From the NCBI GenBank assembly GCA_035310145.1, contig DATGEL010000054.1, positions 25,684 through 89,683 on the forward strand: DNA of 64,000 bases, given 5' to 3'. The stretch is from Dehalococcoidia bacterium (GTDB taxonomy: Bacteria; Chloroflexota; Dehalococcoidia; CAUJGQ01). The notes below the pieces were generated by a model, which was given only the letters and a program-made list of their open reading frames with translations, searched no databases and had not been told where the DNA came from. The position numbers were made by a program, and so were the translations under genes. Below, in pieces: positions 48,557-55,968 of the stretch. Position 1 is the first letter of the stretch, and every line of letters starts with the position of its first letter.

Positions 48557-50977
48557 CTAGGCCGCTGCCACCTCTGTTAGCGCATCGGCCGTACGGCGCC
48601 GTCCGTACCGATCTAGGCACGCCAGACACAGCGGCCCCGCTGCGCCAGCGGGGCCGCAACGCGGGCAGTCAGATGGGGGCGGCTCATGCTGATCACCCGC
48701 TGCATGCGCGTCATCGCTCAGCACATCGCGGTGCTGCACGCTATCCATAACCGCCGTAACCGCGTAACCGGAGGGTGGAAGTGGCGGGTGATCCACGCCT
48801 GAAGCCGGCAACTCGGCACCGTCTGCCCGGTTACGCTCGGCGGTTATGGCACGCACTCGCGCGGACGTGTCCGTAACCGGCTCTGAGGAGCGATCCACGC
48901 CTGCTAAGGGCGCCTCGGTTACGCGGTTACGGCGGTTATGGGGGGTGTCGTAATCGCCTGACGGGGCAGGGGCGTACCGTCCGCCCCCTGCCCTGACCAG
49001 GTGGCCGTCCCGTGCCATCTGCCAGGCGCGCTGCTTGGCCACGTTGTGGTCAAGGCCGGCCCGTTCCGCGATTTCCTGGGGCGTGAGCGGCGCGTCCGTC
49101 TCCTCCAGTACCCGTAGGATCGCCCGGCGCGTCTCGCTCTGCTGCTCGGCAAGGCGGTCGAGCAGCGTCCAACTGCAATCCGCTGGATCGAACCGCAGCG
49201 CCAGCTCGCGCTCTTCCACGTCGCGGCCCGCGATCGTCAGGGTCGCGTCCACGCTGCCGCTGCCCCGGCGCAAGACCAGCACGGCGTCGGCCGCACCGTT
49301 GAGGCCGTTGGAGCCGTTCACCATGTCGAGCGGGTCGTCCGCAGCGGCCTTGCGTGTGTGGTGGACCACCAGGATGGCGACGCAGTACCGCTGGCCCAGC
49401 CGTGTGAGCGGCGCCAGCGCGTCGTAGTCCTGCCCGTACACCGAGGCTCCGTGCCGTTCGCGGGGGCGCACCCGCTTCAGTGTGTCGACCACGATCAGCC
49501 TGGTCTCCGGGTGCTCGCGCAAATAGGCGTCGAGGTCATCGAGGCCGCCGTCATCGAAGCGACGCCACTCTGTTGCCAAGTACAGCCGCTCGGGCGCCGG
49601 CTCCCCGTCCAGCAGCCGGTCGAGGCGGTCTTGCAGGCGGCGCTCACCGTCTTCGAGCGCCAGGTAGAGCACATCGCCGGCCGCAACGGGCACCGTGCCG
49701 AGCACGTAGCCGCCAGCGGCGACGCCAACCGCGAGTGCCAGGGCGAACCAGCTCTTGCCCTTCTTCGGTGGGCCGGCAAGGATGTTCACACCTTCCGGCA
49801 GGATCTCCGGCACGGCCCACCGCTGCGGCGGGAACTGTGCCGCCATAAGGGCCGGCGCGCGGGTGATGCGGGGGGGAGCGGGCCTTGAAGCGTCCGCAGG
49901 CAGCGTGGAGGTCGGTGCGGTGGCTGCCAGTGTCCGCTCGTGTTCGGCCGCCGCGCCGGCCTCGCCGTCTGGTTCGTAACGCGCACGCAGCTCGCGCCAG
50001 CCGTTGCCGGTGCAGCCGTTGTGGTGGCAGCCGGCCGCGATGGCGCCGCTTGCGAAGCGCACGATGTAGGCCGAGCCGTCCGTGTGCTCCGGGTTCCACG
50101 GGCACTCGCGCAGCACCCAGCGGTAGCCGCCGTGCCATTCCCCCTCGCGCGCCACGATCAGGCCGGCATGGGCAATCCAGCGGTCGAGGTCGAAGCTGCC
50201 GCCGGAGCGGGGCATGAGCGCCGGCGCCGGCGCATGGGCGGCCAGGGCGGCGAGCAGCTCTCGCGGCACCGGCGTTAGCGTCTCCGGCACGTCCAGCAGG
50301 CGCGCCAGCCGGTGCGGCCGCTCGGCGGTGCTGTCGCCCTTCACCGCCAGCGTGCCGTAAAACTTCGTGATTCGACTGGCGTTGAACGTGGTCGTGTCCA
50401 CGTCCACGGCCGCATCGCCGAAGCGCACGGCCAGCGCCTCCAGGCAGCCGCGCAGCAGGGCCGTGCTCTCCGGGTCGTTCGCCAGGGCCATACGGTAGAG
50501 CAGGTGGGCGCCGTTGCCGCTGTCGGCCAGCACCGGGTCGGGCCAACCCTCGGCGCGCAAGGCGTCACGAATGTCTGCGGCGCGGGCGCGCGCCGCCTCA
50601 TGCTCAGCGTCACTGGCGGAGATCCCGGCAGGCCGGCGTGGGTCCAGGTCCACGAGCAGCCAACGCCGCCGGGAGATGTCGCTGTCTGCCGTCGTGCTCT
50701 TTGCCCGTTCGATCGCCCGATTGTTCGCTCGCGACAGCAACTCCGGCTTCGGCGGGTTCAGCGTGAGATATACGGAGCAGCCGTAGCGCCGTTGCAGCGT
50801 GGCCGCGTCTTGTGCAAGCCGGTCGTGATCGTCGTAGTAGCCGCTGACGGTCCGGGCGGTCGGCGTGTTGAGGATACGCAGCTCCGCTACGTCGCCCGGC
50901 TGGAACAAGAGCCGGAGGGTTTCGCGGATCATGGCCGGGTCCGGCCGGTTGGCGCGTTCGGCTCTCTGTGCGATCAT
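48557..50977 (-). CDS. Primase-helicase replication protein of the element
   Basis: An 806-residue protein. The N-terminal part (about 1-290) looks like a RepB/AEP-type primase domain: RRWLLVDLDPRRPAGISASD (metal-binding Asp pair), PVLADSGNGAHLLYRM and FNASRITKFYGTLAVKGD. A region with WVLRECPWNPEHTDGSAYIV follows. The middle (about 390-590) is a RepA-type RecA-like helicase: ILAGPPKKGKSWFALALAVG (Walker A), DVLYLALEDGERRLQDRL, RLIVVDTLKRVRP (Walker B) and ILVVHHTRKAAADDPLDMV. A winged HTH (LTPQEIAERAGLDHNVAKQR) and a zinc ribbon (CPRCGPAG, CLAC) end it. Such proteins start and drive replication of plasmids and phage satellites. Confidence 0.8.
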   Translation of the reverse strand: MIAQRAERANRPDPAMIRETLRLLFQPGDVAELRILNTPTARTVSGYYDDHDRLAQDAATLQRRYGCSVYLTLNPPKPELLSRANNRAIERAKSTTADSDISRRRWLLVDLDPRRPAGISASDAEHEAARARAADIRDALRAEGWPDPVLADSGNGAHLLYRMALANDPESTALLRGCLEALAVRFGDAAVDVDTTTFNASRITKFYGTLAVKGDSTAERPHRLARLLDVPETLTPVPRELLAALAAHAPAPALMPRSGGSFDLDRWIAHAGLIVAREGEWHGGYRWVLRECPWNPEHTDGSAYIVRFASGAIAAGCHHNGCTGNGWRELRARYEPDGEAGAAAEHERTLAATAPTSTLPADASRPAPPRITRAPALMAAQFPPQRWAVPEILPEGVNILAGPPKKGKSWFALALAVGVAAGGYVLGTVPVAAGDVLYLALEDGERRLQDRLDRLLDGEPAPERLYLATEWRRFDDGGLDDLDAYLREHPETRLIVVDTLKRVRPRERHGASVYGQDYDALAPLTRLGQRYCVAILVVHHTRKAAADDPLDMVNGSNGLNGAADAVLVLRRGSGSVDATLTIAGRDVEERELALRFDPADCSWTLLDRLAEQQSETRRAILRVLEETDAPLTPQEIAERAGLDHNVAKQRAWQMARDGHLVRAGGGRYAPAPSGDYDTPHNRRNRVTEAPLAGVDRSSEPVTDTSARVRAITAERNRADGAELPASGVDHPPLPPSGYAVTAVMDSVQHRDVLSDDAHAAGDQHEPPPSDCPRCGPAGAAGPLCLACLDRYGRRRTADALTEVAAA

Positions 50978-51079
50978 GAAAGCGGTCCGTTCGCCCGGCT
51001 GCGCGCGATGGTCGGCAGCCCGTCGCGCAGCCGGGCGTGAAGATTCACGCCGGCCCGCTGTGGCCGGCGTTCGCGCGCC

Positions 51080-51313
51080 CTATGCGCCCTGGCCGGCCTG
51101 CTGCCGGCGCTCGATCCACGCGTCGATCGCTGCTGCGGTGACGAACCGTGCGGATCCGACCGTGAATGACGGCAAGTCGCCCGAGGCGATCAATCGTGTG
51201 ACGTACGCCCGGCTGAGGTTCAGCACGTCGGGGAGCTGATACGCACGGTAGGCGCGCGGCGCGAATGCCTGGTCCGAGTGCCGGCGGTTCACTGGTGCCA
51301 CAGCGGTGGTCAT
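51080..51313 (-). CDS. Excisionase-like HTH protein
   Basis: A 77-residue protein with an HTH_17-type motif: AYQLPDVLNLSRAYVTRLIA followed by SGDLPSFTVGSARFV and a helix DAWIERRQQ. The layout is that of Xis or a helix-turn-helix element regulator. It has GAGGAG upstream and begins the leftward replication operon, 102 bases before the primase-helicase gene. Confidence 0.7.
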   Translation of the reverse strand: MTTAVAPVNRRHSDQAFAPRAYRAYQLPDVLNLSRAYVTRLIASGDLPSFTVGSARFVTAAAIDAWIERRQQAGQGA

Positions 51314-51438
51314 CTGCGGTGCTCCTCAGGCTCGTGTCACATCCCGTAGCCTCAGGATGCCGGGCATGGCCCGGCAGGGCACGGACAGAATTCGCGCCGA
51401 CTTTTGCGGCGATGCACCTGAACCGGCCCGACGCGAGA

Positions 51439-52434
51439 CTACACCAGCGCGCGGAGGCGGCTCAGGGTCCGCGCGATGCGGTCGGTCAGCTCGTAGTCGG
51501 TGTCGTCGGCGGCGGTGCCCAGTGGATGCTGCGCGGCGTTGTCCAGGCCGGCGATGTCGGCGGACGAAAGCCCGGCGATGGCGGCCAGCGCCCACCAGTG
51601 GGCGGCGGCTTTCCAAGAGGGGCGGCGGCCTCCGCCGCGTCGGGCCGGAGCAGCGAACAGGTCCAGCAGCCAGTCCACGAGCATGGCCCGCGCCCGTTCC
51701 AGCCGCCGCGCCGTGTCCAGCGTGAAACGCGCAGTCGTCGCCGCCTCCAACTCCACCACGAGCAGAGCTGTCGCGTCGTCGCCCGCCGGTACTGGGGTCT
51801 GCGTGAGGTAGCCAGCGGCGGCCTCTACCGCGCGGCCGGCGCGCTTCGCCGGCCGCCACGCCCGCTTGAAAAGGGGTGCGATCTGCGCGGTCAGCTCCGC
51901 CTGCCGCCGCCTGCGCGGCAACTCCGCGCCAGGCAGCGACAACCGGATGGTGCCGGGGTCGTTGTCCGGCGTCGTCACGGTATAGCGCCACGGCGCGCCC
52001 CCCGCTGCGGCCAGATGCAGCGTCACGCGCTCGCCCAGTTCCTCGCGCATGGTGCGGGTCAGGCCGCCGAGCAGCGCGGCGTCGGCGGCGGCAAATGCCG
52101 GGCCGTGGACACGCAGGGCAGTCAGCAGTTCGCCCCAGAGACGCGGGTACGGCAATCCGAAGTGCCTGGCCAGGTTCGTAAACCATCCGACGGTCAGGTA
52201 CACCGGCGTGGTGGACTCGATGGGCACGGCGTTCACTGCGTCGCGGAACGGCGTACAGAGGGAGCTGCCGAGTTCGCGGGCGAAGGAGGCAAGGGCAGCC
52301 GCCTGCGCCTGGCCGCGCGCCTCCGGGTCGGTCTTGGCCCTCTGGCGGAGCACGGCCGCCAGCGTGCGGAACGCCTGCGCATCTGCCGGATGCGGCTGCC
52401 ACGGTGGCGCCGACTGCTCCATACCAGCCGTCAC
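51439..52434 (-). CDS. Hypothetical protein at the right end of the element
   Basis: A 331-residue helical protein I do not recognise. Visible parts: RTLAAVLRQRAKTDPEARGQ, LASFARELGSSLCTPFRDAV, LTVGWFTNLARHFGLPYPRL, a basic block (LPRRRRQAELTAQIAPLFKR), and ADIAGLDNAAQHPLGTAADD. The start is GTG 52434 or ATG 52422. It is the gene next to attR, the position where cargo or regulatory genes often sit in integrated elements. The 200 bases to attR hold two arm-type repeats and short TAGCCGGCGG repeats. Confidence 0.55.
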   Translation of the reverse strand: MTAGMEQSAPPWQPHPADAQAFRTLAAVLRQRAKTDPEARGQAQAAALASFARELGSSLCTPFRDAVNAVPIESTTPVYLTVGWFTNLARHFGLPYPRLWGELLTALRVHGPAFAAADAALLGGLTRTMREELGERVTLHLAAAGGAPWRYTVTTPDNDPGTIRLSLPGAELPRRRRQAELTAQIAPLFKRAWRPAKRAGRAVEAAAGYLTQTPVPAGDDATALLVVELEAATTARFTLDTARRLERARAMLVDWLLDLFAAPARRGGGRRPSWKAAAHWWALAAIAGLSSADIAGLDNAAQHPLGTAADDTDYELTDRIARTLSRLRALV

Positions 52435-52532
52435 CTCATCCCCACCAGTCTACGCAGACGCGATGCCCTGCGCCTCTGCCGGCGCAGCGACAGCCGGAAT
52501 CTCGCGCGTTGCCGTACCCATATGTTCACTTT

Positions 52533-52555
52533 TGACAGCAACCGCTGACAGCAAC
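52533..52555 (+). repeat. Two arm-type repeats near attR
   Basis: TGACAGCAAC at 52533 and 52546, the same sequence as the three copies next to attL. The period here is 13 bases. Confidence 0.6.
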
Positions 52556-52637
52556 GCGGGTAGCCGGCGGTAGCCGGCGGTAGCATTCTCAGCGTGGTTC
52601 TGGGCGTGAATAGGCGTCGGTAGCCGCTCAGCACCCA

Positions 52638-52684
52638 ACTGAAAATCGCAGTGTCGGCAGTTCGATTCTGCCCCCTGGCACCGA
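52638..52684 (+). repeat. attR: second copy of the tRNA-Phe 3' half
   Basis: Exact 47-bp copy of 43063-43109. No 5' tRNA half precedes it, so it is not a functional tRNA gene. Confidence 0.9.
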
Positions 52685-52695
52685 AATTCACGCCT

Positions 52696-52722
52696 AAATC
52701 CCCGCGCTTCCGAGGGGATTTT
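52696..52722 (+). terminator. Terminator just outside attR
   Basis: AAATCCCC (52696-52703) and GGGGATTT (52714-52721) form an eight-pair stem with a ten-base loop, followed by one more T. Before insertion it would have followed a tRNA end by a few bases, so it may have been the tRNA-Phe terminator or belong to the second element. Confidence 0.6.
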
Positions 52723-52739
52723 GCCTTGTCAGCGCGTTT

Positions 52740-52761
52740 TGACGCCAACGCTGACGCCAAC
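52740..52761 (+). repeat. Degenerate arm-type repeats of a second element
   Basis: TGACGCCAAC at 52740 and 52752, 12-base period, differing from TGACAGCAAC at two positions. They lie 55 bases after attR and just before the integrase relic, mirroring the attL-arm-int order of the main element. Confidence 0.6.
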
Positions 52762-52778
52762 GCGCCCGTTGACGGCGC

Positions 52779-53669
52779 TCACGTGCCGAAGAGCCGGTCA
52801 AGGCGATCGGCAACGGCCCGCCGAAAGCCCGGCAGCACATGGCCGTACACGTCCAGCGTCATCGCCGCCGCCCGGTCATCGAAGCTGTCTCGCGTGAGGC
52901 TCGTGCCGATCCACTCGGCTGCCCGCACAAGCCGTCTCGCCAGGTCCCTCGGGTAATCGTCGTGGAAGAGCGCCTGCACGCGACCGAATATCTCGCTCGT
53001 GCGCTCGTAGACCTCTCCCCTCATCACCAGCTCGCTGGGCTCGAAGCGGCTCTTGTGGCGAACCCAGTCGTCGGGCGCCTCCCGGTTCACCTTCCGCACC
53101 GAGAACGTGACGCCGCGGCGTTGCAGGAAGGCTCCTGAGCCGAGATTGGCGGAGATTGGCGGAAAGGTGGATGCGGCAAGGCGCAAGATGTTAGGCGCCG
53201 TGAGTAGCGCATCCTCTGCCCGCTCTGCGGCCTTGGTATTGGACCCGGCGGTTACGGGCACGAAGGCCACGGCGCGGCCGTTGAACGCCGCTGGCGCTCC
53301 CCACTCTGCGGCCTCATCGTCACCCAGACGAACGAAGCGTACTTGGCCGATGGCGAGCGCTGCGCCATCCAGCGTGAGCTCCTCGACGAGGAACATGGCC
53401 TGATAGGCCGTGTGCGAAAGCGCGACTGCCTTCAAGAAGGCGTCGACACGCCGACGCCGGCGCCCAAGATCCCGGTAGGTGCGCCAGCGAACTGAGAGGT
53501 CAATCACCAGCTCCCAGAGCGCCGTGTCAATCGCGTTGCGTGTGAGGTGTTCCGATTCGGGCTCGTCTTCGAGCCAGGTCAGGATTTCGAAGAATTGCTC
53601 TGCCTCCTCGTTGACAAGGCTGAGTCCTTGCAGCTCGGGCTCGTCTGAGTCGGCGATCGGGTCGAACAT
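52779..53669 (-). pseudogene. Truncated HEPN-type protein fused to an integrase tail
   Basis: An open frame of 296 codons made of two unrelated parts. Residues 1-266 (QGLSLVNEEAEQFFEILTWL; FLVEELTLDGAALAIGQVRF; WVRHKSRFEPSELVMRG) resemble the N-terminal part of ApeA/HEPN-type proteins and break off at RRLVRAAEWIGTSLTRDSF, where the HEPN helices would start. The last 30 residues are the C terminus of a tyrosine integrase including TLDVYGHVLPGF; 44 bp (52825-52868) are identical to the end of int. It is almost surely a deletion junction: the HEPN active-site helices and most of the integrase are missing. Whether the chimera is made is unknown. Confidence 0.65.
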
Positions 53670-53950
53670 CCGCGACGTGGATGCTCAGCAACGCAAGCCT
53701 GCCTCTGGCGGCGCAGGTTTCGCGGCCAATGCAGCAGCAAGCTTGTTCAGTGTCGTGAGCGTACTGGCCTTCAGCGCCATGCGGATACCCCGTCCGGTCT
53801 GCTCTCGGCATTCCATCGCTGGTGCCATTTTGGCGCCGAACTGCGCGACACGGCGCCCCACTGAACAGCATGGAGCGGCCGAATGGCCCTCGATTCACGC
53901 GGGAAACGGCACCAACCGACACCAGAGAGCACCGGCTAACACGGCCGCGT
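53670..53950. other. Non-coding remnant of the second element
   Basis: No gene recognised. Open frames on both strands are short or overlap neighbours and lack family resemblance. The stretch runs from the truncated HEPN-type gene to the degenerate third half-site. Confidence 0.45.
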
Positions 53951-53999
53951 GGCGATTGAGAACCGCAGCATCGGCTGTTCGAATCGGCCCCTGGCACCG
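53951..53999 (+). repeat. Decayed third copy of the tRNA-Phe 3' half
   Basis: From CGATTGAGAACCGC to CCTGGCACCG the sequence follows the attachment repeat with about eight substitutions and one missing base; the T-arm still pairs (GGCTG/CGGCC) and the CCTGGCACC end is intact. It is consistent with the outer attachment site of an older insertion. Confidence 0.55.
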
Positions 54000-54066
54000 G
54001 CAGAGCCTGCGAAATGCCCCAGATAGCGGTGACTCTTTGCGATTCTTGGCGAACCCGCTCGCGGCC

Positions 54067-55941
54067 TCAGTCGCCGATGCTGACCGGCTCGGCCTCGCCG
54101 GACTCGCGGTAGGCCATGTTGTAGAGGCGGGCGTAGATGCCGCCGCTCGCCAGCAACTGCTCGTGGTTGCCGATCTCCGCGATCTCGCCCCGGTCCAGCA
54201 CGACCACGCGGTCGGCGTCGCGGATCGTGGAGAGGCGGTGGGCGATCACGAAACTGGTGCGGTGCTTGAGCAGCGTGCTCAGCGCCTTCTGGATGATCAC
54301 CTCGGTTTGTGTGTCCACATTGGCCGTGGCCTCGTCCAGCACCAGGATGCGCGGGTCGGCCAGCACGGCGCGGGCGAAGCTGAGCAACTGCCGCTGGCCC
54401 ACCGAGAGGTTCGAACCGCGCTCCTGCAAGACCGTATCGTAGCCGTTCTCCAGCCGCACGATGAACTCGTGTGCACCCACGGCCTCCGCCGCCGCCTCGA
54501 TCTCCGCCTGCGTGGCGTCCAGGCGGCCGTAGATGATGTTGTCCTTCACCGTGCCGGAGAAGAGGAACGGCTCCTGCAGCACCACGCCCATCTGCCGCGT
54601 CAAGGACTTGCGCTTGATCGTGCGCAGGTCGTGGCCGTCGATGCGGATCGTGCCTTCAGTCACTTCGTAGAGGCGGCTGATCAGCGAGGTCATCGTGCTC
54701 TTGCCGGCGCCCGTCTGGCCGACGAAGGCGATCGTCTCGCCCGGCTCCACGTGCAGGTCGATGTCCTTCAGCACCGGCACGCCCGGCACGTACTCGAAGG
54801 TGACGTGGTCGAAGTCAACGCGGCCCTCGATCTGCCCAAGCTCGACCGCGTCCGGCGCATCGACGATCTCGGCCTTCGTGTCGAGCACCTCGAAGATGCG
54901 CTCGCCGCCGGCCATCGCCCGCTGGATCTGCGTGTATTGCAAAACCATGTCGCGGATCGGGTCGAAGAAGCGCTGGATGTAGAGCACAAAGGCAACGAGC
55001 GTGCCGATCTGCAGCGTGCTGTCGTGCACGCGGATGCCGCCGACGATCAGCGCCAGCGCCGTGGCGGCGGCGACCACCAGCTCCACGATCGGCAGCACCA
55101 CGGCGGAGAGCCGCCCGGCCTCGACGTTGGCGGAAAGGTTCGCGCGGTTGATCTGGCCGAAGCGTCGGTTGTTCTCGTCCTCGCGCGAGAGCGACTGGAT
55201 CACGCGCACACCGGAGACGTTCTCGTTGATCGTGGAGTTGACGACGGCGATCGCCTGCCGCACCTGGATGAAGGCGCTGCGCGCCCGCCTGGACCAGTAG
55301 GCCATGACCAGGATCAGCACCGGCACGGCGGCGAAGGTGATCAGCGCCAGTGTGAAGTCCAGCTTCAGCAGCGCGAAGATCACCACGAAGAGGCCGGCCA
55401 CGTTGCCCAGCACGGTGAGGATGCCGGAGGTCATGAGCTCCTGCAGCGAGGTCACGTCGCTGGTGATGCGCGACATCACGCGGCCAACCTCGTGCCGGTC
55501 GTAGAAGCTGAGCGAGAGCGTCTGCAGGTGGTCGAACATCTCGATGCGCAACCGGCGCAGCACGTTGTGGCCAATAATGCCGCTGCTGTCGAGCTGCATG
55601 TACTGGAAGCCCCAGCTCAGGAAAGCGAACACCAGCATCGTGGCGCCGAGAAAGTCCAGCCGCGCCCCGTCGCCCTTGCGCACCGCGTCGATCGCCAGGC
55701 CGATCAGCAGCGGCTGCGCGTAGGAGGTGAGCGCGAAGCCGAGCACGCCGATGATCGAGAGCGTCATGCGCCACTTATAGGGCTTGATGTACTTGCCCAG
55801 CCGGCCCACGACCTTCGCGTCGTAGAGCTTGCCCAGCTCGTCGTCGTTCCAGCCGTCCATGCCGCGGCGGAAGCCGTGGTTGCCCGAGGTCAGGCTCTGG
55901 CTCCAGCCGCCCGCGGCGCCGCCGCCGCCCATGAATCCCAT
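54067..55941 (-). CDS. ABC exporter half-transporter, catalytic subunit of a pair
   Basis: A 624-residue type IV ABC exporter. Six membrane helices occupy residues about 55-340, after a Gly-rich N terminus; the ATPase domain follows with Walker A FVGQTGAGKSTMTSL, Q loop GVVLQEPFLFSGTV, signature LSVGQRQLLSFARA, Walker B ILVLDEATANVD with the catalytic Glu, and switch His in VIAHRLST. The signature is LSVGQ rather than LSGGQ. The gene starts 27 bases after the stop of a second half-transporter, so the two form a heterodimer. Substrates of such pairs are usually drugs or lipids; not determined here. Confidence 0.9.
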   Translation of the reverse strand: MGFMGGGGAAGGWSQSLTSGNHGFRRGMDGWNDDELGKLYDAKVVGRLGKYIKPYKWRMTLSIIGVLGFALTSYAQPLLIGLAIDAVRKGDGARLDFLGATMLVFAFLSWGFQYMQLDSSGIIGHNVLRRLRIEMFDHLQTLSLSFYDRHEVGRVMSRITSDVTSLQELMTSGILTVLGNVAGLFVVIFALLKLDFTLALITFAAVPVLILVMAYWSRRARSAFIQVRQAIAVVNSTINENVSGVRVIQSLSREDENNRRFGQINRANLSANVEAGRLSAVVLPIVELVVAAATALALIVGGIRVHDSTLQIGTLVAFVLYIQRFFDPIRDMVLQYTQIQRAMAGGERIFEVLDTKAEIVDAPDAVELGQIEGRVDFDHVTFEYVPGVPVLKDIDLHVEPGETIAFVGQTGAGKSTMTSLISRLYEVTEGTIRIDGHDLRTIKRKSLTRQMGVVLQEPFLFSGTVKDNIIYGRLDATQAEIEAAAEAVGAHEFIVRLENGYDTVLQERGSNLSVGQRQLLSFARAVLADPRILVLDEATANVDTQTEVIIQKALSTLLKHRTSFVIAHRLSTIRDADRVVVLDRGEIAEIGNHEQLLASGGIYARLYNMAYRESGEAEPVSIGD

Positions 55942-55968
55942 TGGTCGCTCCCGTCTGCTGGCGCGGGT

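Larger units (their letters stand above)
43063..52684. mobile_element. Integrated element at tRNA-Phe, satellite-like
   Basis: A 9.6-kb insertion bounded by exact 47-bp direct repeats of the tRNA-Phe 3' half (43063-43109 and 52638-52684). Gene content: tyrosine integrase next to the tRNA and pointing at it, Xis-like HTH, primase-helicase, SSB, a central HTH regulator at a divergent AT-rich promoter, a lipoprotein, a SWIM zinc-finger protein and seven unknown small genes. I recognise no capsid, portal, terminase, tail, lysis, relaxase, FtsK/TraB or mating-pair gene. It can likely excise and replicate but must borrow any transfer machinery, like a phage satellite or a minimal integrative plasmid. 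Its boundaries and intact integrase suggest recent insertion. Confidence 0.85.

Noticed and set aside
43063..52684. Interpretation of the element as a complete prophage or a conjugative element
   Set aside because: No capsid, portal, terminase, tail, lysis, relaxase or FtsK-like gene could be recognised in its 9.6 kb.
52638..52684. A second tRNA-Phe gene
   Set aside because: Only the 3' half is present; the upstream bases do not form the acceptor, D arm and 5' anticodon stem.
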